Shown here one piece after another: positions 6,385 to 11,964 of a DNA stretch of 11,964 bases; the first letter of the stretch is position 1, and every line of letters begins with the position of its first letter. Location of the stretch: the NCBI GenBank assembly GCA_945869715.1, contig CAMBPP010000035.1:1-11964 (forward strand). The letters run 5' to 3'. The stretch is from Bifidobacterium breve. Its GTDB lineage: Bacteria; Actinomycetota; Acidimicrobiia; Acidimicrobiales; Ilumatobacteraceae. Made by a program: the position numbers and the translations under genes. A model generated the notes under the pieces. That model made no database searches. It saw only the letters and a program-made list of their open reading frames with translations, and was not told the DNA's origin.

Positions 6385-7116
6385 ATGACCGCCCATTGGT
6401 TTGAACCCATTGCAGATCACTTGGGCTCCGCCTACTTAAGGTATTCCTTCACCAAGGGAACGCGCCAAGAAATTGATTTCATCATGTCTGAACTGCATCT
6501 CGTGTCTGGAATGCGGGTGCTCGATGTGGGCTGTGGACCCGGTCGACATGCCTTAGAGCTGGCACGGCGGGGAATTGAAGTGGTGGGAATCGATATTTCT
6601 CAGACGTTTATTGACCTTGCTGCACAGGCTGCAGAAAGTGAAGGATTAGCTTCTTTGGCGTCCTTTCATCGACATGATGCTCGCCTCATTCCTTTCCTTG
6701 AGTGCTCTCGTGGGGCCTTTGACGTGGTCATATGCCTATGCCAGGGTGCGTTTGGGCTCATGCGTCAAAACAGTGAAGATGAGCTGGTGTTGAAGGGCAT
6801 GGCTGAATCTTTAAAATCAGATGGAATTCTTGTGCTGTCTGCCTTTAATGCCTATTTTGCGGTGAAATACCACACAGAGGCCCAGTTCGATGCCGACGCA
6901 GGTGTGTCGTCTGAGTTGACAGAAATTCGTAATCCACAAGGTGAAATGAAGGAAGTTTCACTGCATACCGGGTGCTACACCCCTCGTGAGCTGCGCCTGC
7001 TGTGTCGACAGGTTGGGTTAGACCAGATTCGGGTTTTTGCCGCCGAACCAGGGGACTACGGGCACGCGCCTCCGAGCACGGAAACCGCGGAGTTTCTTGT
7101 TTTTGCTTCTCGGTGA
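6385..7116 (+). CDS. Class I SAM-dependent methyltransferase, substrate unknown
   Basis: The 243-residue product has a seven-stranded Rossmann-type methyltransferase core. Motif I is VLDVGCGPGRH at 45–55, the acidic ribose-binding residue is D70 in VVGIDIS, D98 in RHDAR is the likely adenine-site position, and motif IV-like FDVVICLCQGAFGL is at 112–125. The C-terminal half (SLKSDGILVLSAFN onward) completes the fold. Nothing visible identifies the acceptor, so no gene symbol is given; a small-molecule or nucleic-acid substrate is equally open. It begins on the base after the polA stop, with GAGG (6373–6376) 8 bases upstream as Shine-Dalgarno inside the polA 3' end, so expression is tied to polA. 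Its TGA lies inside the hairpin that precedes rpsA. M. tuberculosis has no such gene between polA and rpsA as I recall it. Confidence 0.85.
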   Translation: MTAHWFEPIADHLGSAYLRYSFTKGTRQEIDFIMSELHLVSGMRVLDVGCGPGRHALELARRGIEVVGIDISQTFIDLAAQAAESEGLASLASFHRHDARLIPFLECSRGAFDVVICLCQGAFGLMRQNSEDELVLKGMAESLKSDGILVLSAFNAYFAVKYHTEAQFDADAGVSSELTEIRNPQGEMKEVSLHTGCYTPRELRLLCRQVGLDQIRVFAAEPGDYGHAPPSTETAEFLVFASR

Positions 7117-7141
7117 TAGGTTTTCATAGTCCTATCCACCG
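7111..7141 (+). other. Strong hairpin between the methyltransferase and rpsA (terminator, attenuator or S1 leader element)
   Basis: CGGTGATAGG (7111–7120) pairs with CCTATCCACCG (7131–7141) through 10 base pairs with one bulged C at 7137 and a 10-base loop. It overlaps the methyltransferase stop codon and ends 19 bases before the proposed rpsA start. No uninterrupted T-run follows (only TTTT at 7153–7156), so it is not a classic intrinsic terminator. The same 5' arm CGGTGAT can instead pair with ATCACCG at 7142–7148. Confidence 0.6.
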
Positions 7142-7160
7142 ATCACCGTCCCTTTTGAAA

Positions 7161-8504
7161 GTGAATTCCCCGTTGTCCGACACCACTATCTCTTCTGCTC
7201 CCTTTGGCACCTACGACGCAGAAGGTAACTACACTCCACGCCAAATCACTTCAAGCGACACATCTTTCGCCGATGCCATTGCAGGCACCATGGTGGAACT
7301 CAAAGATGGTCAGCTCGTTTCCGGAACGGTTGTCAAAATTGACCGCGATGAAGTGTTGTTGGAAATTGGGTACAAAACCGAAGGTGTTATTCCTTTGCGT
7401 GAACTCTCTATTCGCAACGATGTTGACCCAAGTGAAATTGTTTCCCTTGGTGAGCGCATTGAAGCATTGGTGTTAACCCTCGAAGATAAAGAGGGTCGTT
7501 TATTGTTGTCCAAGAAGCGTGCTCAGTACGAGCGTGCCTGGGGCGACATTGAGAAAGTTAAAGAAGTCGACGGCATGGTTGAAGGTCTCGTCATTGAAGT
7601 CGTCAAGGGCGGCCTCATTGTCGACATCGGACTGCGCGGATTTTTGCCAGCATCACTCGTTGAACTTCGTCGCGTTCGCGACCTTCAGCCGTACATGGGC
7701 AAGGTTTTGCAAGCGAAAATCATTGAACTTGATCGCAACCGCAACAATGTTGTGTTGTCGCGTCGTGGTTTCCTTGAAGAAACACAAAAAGAGCAGCGCG
7801 ACGACTTCCTCGTGCATCTCAAGCCAGGCGAAATTCGTACCGGAATCGTGTCAAGTGTTGTTGCATTCGGTGCATTCGTCGACTTGGGCGGCATGGACGG
7901 ACTCATCCACGTATCAGAGCTCTCATGGAAGCACGTCGATCACCCAGGTTCAGTTGTTGCTATCGGCGACGAAGTAACCGTTCAGGTTCTCGATGTAGAC
8001 ATGAGCCGCGAACGCATTAGCTTGTCGTTGAAGGCCACACAGCAAGATCCATGGCAAGAATTCGCTAGCTCACATCAAGTGGGTCAGCTCGTTTATGGTC
8101 GCGTCACAAAACTGGTTCCATTTGGTGGTTTCGTTCAAGTTGGCGATGGCATCGAAGGTCTTGTCCACATCTCGGAAATGTCGGCTCACCATGTCGATTC
8201 ACCAGAGCAAGTGGTTACCCCCGGCGAAGAGTTGTGGGTCAAAATTATCGACCTCGATCTTGCGCGTCGACGCATCAGCATTTCTATCAAGCAAGCTGCC
8301 GAAGGCGGAGAACTTGCCGAAGAGTACCGCAGCCACTTTGAAGTTGATGAACAAGGCAACTGGGTTGGCGGCGACGATGCAGAACGCGAAGCTGCGTGGG
8401 CCGACTATTATAAAGAGTACGGCGAGGGCGAGGCGCCACCTGCAGAAGCAGTAGCTGAAGTTGCCGTCGCAGTTGAAGAAACACCAGCTGCTCCTGCTGA
8501 GTAA
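7161..8504 (+). CDS. rpsA: 30S ribosomal protein S1
   Basis: Binds mRNA on the 30S subunit. From GTG 7161 the product is 447 residues with four S1 RNA-binding domains at about 50–118, 136–203, 221–291 and 308–378. Landmarks are VKIDRDEVLLEIGYKTEG, the highly conserved GGLIVDIGLRGFLPASLVE region, VAFGAFVDLGG with HVSELSWKH, and VPFGGFVQVGDGIEGLVHISE. After domain 4 comes a Gly/Asp-rich stretch and an Ala/Glu/Val-rich acidic tail. Four domains is the actinobacterial form (six in E. coli). The frame is open further upstream, but only through the methyltransferase gene and the hairpin, which makes GTG 7161 the most sensible start; TTG at 7155 or 7173 cannot be excluded, and no clear Shine-Dalgarno is present. 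It is followed 12 bases later by coaE. Confidence 0.96.
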   Translation: MNSPLSDTTISSAPFGTYDAEGNYTPRQITSSDTSFADAIAGTMVELKDGQLVSGTVVKIDRDEVLLEIGYKTEGVIPLRELSIRNDVDPSEIVSLGERIEALVLTLEDKEGRLLLSKKRAQYERAWGDIEKVKEVDGMVEGLVIEVVKGGLIVDIGLRGFLPASLVELRRVRDLQPYMGKVLQAKIIELDRNRNNVVLSRRGFLEETQKEQRDDFLVHLKPGEIRTGIVSSVVAFGAFVDLGGMDGLIHVSELSWKHVDHPGSVVAIGDEVTVQVLDVDMSRERISLSLKATQQDPWQEFASSHQVGQLVYGRVTKLVPFGGFVQVGDGIEGLVHISEMSAHHVDSPEQVVTPGEELWVKIIDLDLARRRISISIKQAAEGGELAEEYRSHFEVDEQGNWVGGDDAEREAAWADYYKEYGEGEAPPAEAVAEVAVAVEETPAAPAE

Positions 8505-8516
8505 TTTTTCAACAAC

Positions 8517-9158
8517 ATGATACTTGTGGGTCTGACCGGCGGAATTGGCTCCGGTAAGTCCACGGTGTCGCAGATGTTGTCTGATCGCGGAGCCATCATC
8601 GTCGACGCAGATGCGGTTGCTCGTGAATTACAGCAACCAGGCACCGAGGTTTTGCGTCTTATGGCGGAAGCATTCGGCGACGAAATTTGCAACGATGACG
8701 GTTCATTAAACCGGCAAGCAGTAGCCGACAAAGTATTCGGTAATGCCGAGGCTTTAAAGACCCTTAACGGAATTGTGCATCCTGCCATTGGTAAAGAAAT
8801 GAACAGGCGCATCGAAGAGCAAAGAAGCACCAACAACGTAGTTGTGCTCGACATCCCTTTGCTCTTTGAGAACCCGCGCGAGGGCTTGTGTGGAGTCATT
8901 GTTGTCGACGTGCCCGTTGAGATAGCCGTCAATCGCTTGGTGAGCGCTCGTGGTATGACCATTGCCGACGCCGAGGCACGCGTATCACGCCAGGCATCCA
9001 GGGAAGACCGTCGGTCAATTGCCGACAAAGTCATAGACAACTCGAATGATGTTGAGTTTCTTTGTCAACAAGTCGATGAAGTGTGGACTTGGATGCAGCA
9101 ACTTCCTGCAGCTGCACCAGACGCGGGCAAGCAAATACGTCCTAATGTGAAGAAATGA
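8517..9158 (+). CDS. coaE: Dephospho-CoA kinase
   Basis: Catalyses the last step of coenzyme A synthesis, ATP-dependent phosphorylation of the 3'-hydroxyl of dephospho-CoA. The 213-residue product has the P-loop GGIGSGKST at 8–16, the DAD motif at 30–32, VHPAIG near 87–92, the VVLDIPLLFE strand-loop (about 109–118), and a lid-like region RVSRQASREDRRSIAD (about 155–170). Length is that of a stand-alone CoaE; the GrpB-like C-terminal domain fused to the M. tuberculosis enzyme is absent. No Shine-Dalgarno precedes the ATG, which lies 12 bases after the rpsA stop. Its TGA overlaps the uvrB ATG by 4 bases (ATGA), implying coupled translation. Confidence 0.96.
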   Translation: MILVGLTGGIGSGKSTVSQMLSDRGAIIVDADAVARELQQPGTEVLRLMAEAFGDEICNDDGSLNRQAVADKVFGNAEALKTLNGIVHPAIGKEMNRRIEEQRSTNNVVVLDIPLLFENPREGLCGVIVVDVPVEIAVNRLVSARGMTIADAEARVSRQASREDRRSIADKVIDNSNDVEFLCQQVDEVWTWMQQLPAAAPDAGKQIRPNVKK

Positions 9159-11185
9159 CAGAGGCTCGGCACTCCTTCCAGGTCGTGTCTGATTATTCGC
9201 CTGCAGGCGATCAGCCTCGGGCGATTGCAGAACTCTCTGCAGGTATAGAACGTGGAGAGAAGTTTCAAACTCTTTTAGGTATTACAGGTTCGGGTAAGTC
9301 GGCCACTATTGCCTGGACCATTGAAAAGGTTCAACGCCCGACACTAATTCTTGCTCCGAACAAGAGTTTGGCTGCGCAGCTTACACAAGAAATGCGAGAG
9401 TTTTTTCCGCATAACCGCGTTGAGTATTTTGTTAGCTATTACGACTACTACCAGCCCGAGGCATACATAGCGTCGAGCGATACTTTCATAGAGAAAGACT
9501 CATCGGTCAACGATGAAATTGACCGCCTGAGGCACTCGGCAACAGCCGCGCTCCTCACACGACGCGACACTATTGTGGTGGCGAGCGTGAGTTGTATTTA
9601 CGGAATGGGCGACCCAGAGGAATATCGCGGGCAACTGCTTGAATTGCATACCGGCGTCGATTACGACCAGCGCAGCATTTTGAAGCGCCTTGTTGAATTG
9701 CAATACGATAGAAACGATATCGCACTTGGGCGAGGAAATTTTCGCGTGCGCGGTGACACCATCGAAATTCACGCGGCATATGACGAAAATGTTTTGCGAG
9801 TGGAAATGTTTGGCGACACTGTTGACCGCATCACCACAATCGACCCGGTGACGGGCGAAAACCTCAGCGAACTGACGGAAGTTGTTGTGTTCCCCGCAAC
9901 GCACTACGTAGCAGGCGACGAACGGATGCGTCGTGCTGTTATTGGCATTGAGAAGGAGCTTCAAGAACGACTAGCGGTTTTTGAGTCACAGGGGAAACTG
10001 CTGGAAGCGCAACGTTTGCGTATGCGCACTCAATACGACCTCGAGATGATTCAAGAGATGGGTTACTGCAACGGTATCGAGAACTACTCAATGCACATTG
10101 ATGGCCGTGAACCAGGGGAGCCACCCTTCACCCTTCTTGATTATTTCCCGAAAGATTATTTGCTGGTCATCGATGAAAGCCACGTGGCAATTCCACAGTT
10201 ACATGGGCAATTCGCGGGAGACCTCAGTCGCAAGTCAAACCTCGTGGAACACGGTTTTCGTCTCCCATCGGCAATCAATAATCGTCCACTGCGTTTCGAA
10301 GAGGTAATGGAACGTTTGCATCAGGGAATATTCATGTCGGCAACGCCTGGAAAGTTTGAACTGGCGGAATCACAAAGCATTGTTGAGCAAATTGTGCGGC
10401 CAACAGGGCTCGTTGACCCTGAAGTAATTGTGAAACCAACTAAAGGTCAAATCGATGACCTCGTTGAGATGGTGAATGACCGCATTGAGCGCGGCGACAG
10501 AATTCTTGTAACAACACTCACCAAGAAGATGGCTGAAGACCTCAGCGAGTATCTGCTTGAACAAGGTTTACGTGTGCGTTACTTGCACTCAAATATTGAC
10601 ACCATTCAACGAATTGAAATTTTAAGAGCCCTACGCCTTGGGGAATTTGACGTTCTCGTAGGAATTAACTTGCTGCGTGAGGGTCTCGACCTTCCGGAAG
10701 TGTCTCTTGTGTCTATATTGGACGCCGATAAAGAAGGGTTCTTGCGTAGCGAAACATCGCTCATTCAAATGATCGGGCGCGCAGCTCGAAATGTTGACGG
10801 GCAAGTAGTGATGTATGCCGACAAGATGACTAAGGCAATGACCGCAGCCATTGGCGAAACTCAACGGCGTCGTGAGCGACAAGTTGCATACAACCTTGCC
10901 AATGGCATTAACCCTCAGACCATTCGCAAGGCAGTGGGTGACATTCTGCATTTGTTGCGTCCAGACAGTGGAGCGCCTGTTCCTGGTAAGGGTCAGCGCA
11001 AAGACCGAGAACGCGACAAGGTGAAACGTGAATTGAGGTCGTTGCCCGAGCAGGAAATGTTGCGTCTTATTCAAACCCTTGAAGAAGAGATGAACGAGGC
11101 TGCTGGAGACCTGCGATTTGAGTACGCGGCGCGCTTACGTGATGAGGTCAATGAACTGAAGCGGGAATTACGCGACGCGGGTTAG
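9155..11185 (+). CDS. uvrB: Excinuclease ABC subunit B
   Basis: The damage-verifying helicase-like subunit of nucleotide excision repair, loaded by UvrA and then binding UvrC. The 676-residue product has Walker A GITGSGKS at 42–49, the damage-probing hairpin with YYDYYQPEAYI near 95–105, and SSVNDEIDRLRHSAT. It also has the DESH box at 340–343, SATPG near 395–399, TTLTKKMAEDL, the helicase motifs GINLLREGLDLPE (503–515) and QMIGRAARN (538–546), and a C-terminal UVR coiled coil (about 634–670: EEEMNEAAGDLRFEYAARLRDE) for the UvrC contact. Its ATG overlaps the coaE stop. The loop after DESH reads IPQLHGQF where the family usually has IPQIGGMY. Confidence 0.98.
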   Translation: MTEARHSFQVVSDYSPAGDQPRAIAELSAGIERGEKFQTLLGITGSGKSATIAWTIEKVQRPTLILAPNKSLAAQLTQEMREFFPHNRVEYFVSYYDYYQPEAYIASSDTFIEKDSSVNDEIDRLRHSATAALLTRRDTIVVASVSCIYGMGDPEEYRGQLLELHTGVDYDQRSILKRLVELQYDRNDIALGRGNFRVRGDTIEIHAAYDENVLRVEMFGDTVDRITTIDPVTGENLSELTEVVVFPATHYVAGDERMRRAVIGIEKELQERLAVFESQGKLLEAQRLRMRTQYDLEMIQEMGYCNGIENYSMHIDGREPGEPPFTLLDYFPKDYLLVIDESHVAIPQLHGQFAGDLSRKSNLVEHGFRLPSAINNRPLRFEEVMERLHQGIFMSATPGKFELAESQSIVEQIVRPTGLVDPEVIVKPTKGQIDDLVEMVNDRIERGDRILVTTLTKKMAEDLSEYLLEQGLRVRYLHSNIDTIQRIEILRALRLGEFDVLVGINLLREGLDLPEVSLVSILDADKEGFLRSETSLIQMIGRAARNVDGQVVMYADKMTKAMTAAIGETQRRRERQVAYNLANGINPQTIRKAVGDILHLLRPDSGAPVPGKGQRKDRERDKVKRELRSLPEQEMLRLIQTLEEEMNEAAGDLRFEYAARLRDEVNELKRELRDAG

Positions 11186-11205
11186 CAAACTTCCCCATAT
11201 GTAAG

Positions 11206-11211
11206 TAATCT
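11206..11211 (+). promoter_or_regulatory. Putative -10 element for uvrA (leaderless type)
   Basis: TAATCT fits TANNNT and is followed by 7 bases and then the uvrA ATG at 11219; there is no Shine-Dalgarno. The element lies in the 33-bp gap between uvrB and uvrA, so uvrA may have its own promoter. I saw no LexA box (GAAC-N4-GTTC) or PafBC-type TTGTCRGTG upstream. Confidence 0.45.
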
Positions 11212-11218
11212 CGCTGCA

Positions 11219-11964
11219 ATGGCTGACAAAATCATCGTAAGAGGTGCCCGCGAGCATAACTTGAAGAATGTCAGCGTCGAACTACCGCGCGATAAGCTTA
11301 TCGTGTTCACAGGGTTGTCGGGTTCGGGTAAATCGAGCTTGGCCTTTGACACCATTTATGCAGAGGGTCAGCGCAGATACGTAGAAAGCCTCAGTGCTTA
11401 CGCGCGACAATTTCTCGGCCAGATGGATAAGCCAGATGTAGATCACATTGAGGGCTTGTCTCCAGCCATCTCCATCGACCAGAAGTCGGCTTCACGTAAC
11501 CCGCGATCAACTGTGGGAACCATCACAGAGGTATACGACTACCTGCGTTTGTTGTATGCCCGCATTGGGGTTCAGCATTGCCCGAAAGATGGCACTGCCC
11601 TGAAGAGGCAAACTCCGCAGCAAATTGTCGACCGTGTTCTACAACTCCCAGATGGAACGCGTTTCCAAGTTCTTGCGCCTGTTGTACGCGGTCGTAAGGG
11701 CGAGTATGACACATTATTGGGCGAACTTGCTGGTCAGGGTTATGTGCGTGCGCGGGTCGACGGGGAGCTCGTTGATATCGCAGATTTTTTAAAACAGGAA
11801 AAGCGCTTAGCTCGCTATGAGCAACATTCCATTGAAGTTGTCATAGACCGTTTGGTGAAAAAAGCGAACATCTCTCGTCGACTGACAGACAGTTTAGAAA
11901 CGGCTCTTCGACTTGCTGAGGGCGTTGCAGAAATCGAAATGATGGGAGCAAATGGAGACGAGAG
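11219..11964 (+). CDS. uvrA: Excinuclease ABC subunit A, N-terminal 248 residues (runs off right edge)
   Basis: The DNA damage sensor ATPase that recruits UvrB. I translated from ATG 11219 to the edge without a stop. The opening MADKIIVRGAREHNLKN is typical, followed by the first ATP-binding P-loop GLSGSGKS at 32–39, then SLAFDTIYAEGQRRYVES, the SLSAYARQFLGQMDKPD stretch and the IDQKSASRNPRSTVGT region near 86–101. The UvrB-interacting part (about 130–200) begins at RQTPQQIVD. A full family member is about 950 residues, so roughly three quarters, including the signature motif and second ATPase, lie outside. It follows uvrB by 33 bp and appears to have its own -10 element. Confidence 0.97.
   Translation, partial: MADKIIVRGAREHNLKNVSVELPRDKLIVFTGLSGSGKSSLAFDTIYAEGQRRYVESLSAYARQFLGQMDKPDVDHIEGLSPAISIDQKSASRNPRSTVGTITEVYDYLRLLYARIGVQHCPKDGTALKRQTPQQIVDRVLQLPDGTRFQVLAPVVRGRKGEYDTLLGELAGQGYVRARVDGELVDIADFLKQEKRLARYEQHSIEVVIDRLVKKANISRRLTDSLETALRLAEGVAEIEMMGANGDE

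Noticed and set aside
8502..8507. TAATTT as a -10 element for coaE
   Set aside because: It fits TANNNT but lies 9 bases before the ATG and overlaps the rpsA stop in an AT-rich junction; read-through from rpsA is the simpler explanation.
8485..8509. Terminator after rpsA (CAGC/GCTG stem followed by five T)
   Set aside because: The stem is only 4 bp inside the Ala-rich 3' coding end and the next gene starts 12 bp after the stop; too weak to support.
11186..11218. SOS or PafBC operator upstream of uvrA
   Set aside because: Neither GAAC-N4-GTTC nor TTGTCRGTG is present in the 33-bp gap.
11579..11611. Missing second Cys in UvrA (CPKDG rather than CPxCG) as a lost zinc site
   Set aside because: E. 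coli UvrA also has a single Cys here as I recall it (CPTHD), so this is not one of the zinc-binding modules; those lie beyond the window edge.

Overview
The window looks like a chromosomal housekeeping segment from an actinobacterium (Actinomycetota) of moderate GC, roughly half by eye. The evidence is the gene order ANTAR response regulator – polA – rpsA – coaE – uvrB – uvrA, which matches the Mycobacterium tuberculosis neighbourhood as I recall it (Rv1626, Rv1629, Rv1630, Rv1631, Rv1633, Rv1638). Further signs are a Tyr in the polymerase O-helix of PolA, an actinobacterial-type Walker A region in UvrB and a four-domain RpsA. The moderate GC suggests a free-living, perhaps aquatic lineage such as Acidimicrobiia, but that placement is inference.

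Left part (1–2550, minus strand): a fatty-acid synthesis (FAS II) cluster in transcription order fabD–fabH–fabG, with fabG running off the left edge. FabD loads malonyl onto ACP, FabH condenses it with an acyl-CoA starter and FabG reduces the resulting 3-ketoacyl-ACP. FabD carries an unexpected C-terminal segment that resembles a biotinyl/lipoyl (barrel-sandwich) domain without the modifiable lysine.

Middle (2551–2798): a divergent intergenic region with a tRNA-Leu(CAA) gene on the plus strand, followed by imperfect hairpins and a -10-like element.

Right part (2799–11964, plus strand): a tightly packed run encoding a small coiled-coil protein of unknown function, a PdtaR-like ANTAR response regulator, DNA polymerase I, a SAM-dependent methyltransferase, ribosomal protein S1, dephospho-CoA kinase, UvrB and the start of UvrA. 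Most junctions are 0–12 bp or overlap. The two exceptions are the 44 bp before rpsA, which hold a strong hairpin, and the 33 bp before uvrA, which hold a -10 element consistent with a leaderless start. PolA, UvrB and UvrA together supply nucleotide-excision repair incision and resynthesis.

There is no sign of mobile elements, CRISPR arrays, phage or a defence system. The points worth a second look are the FabD C-terminal domain, the repeated leaderless-type promoters, the rpsA leader hairpin with an alternative pairing, and the coiled-coil protein paired with the ANTAR regulator.
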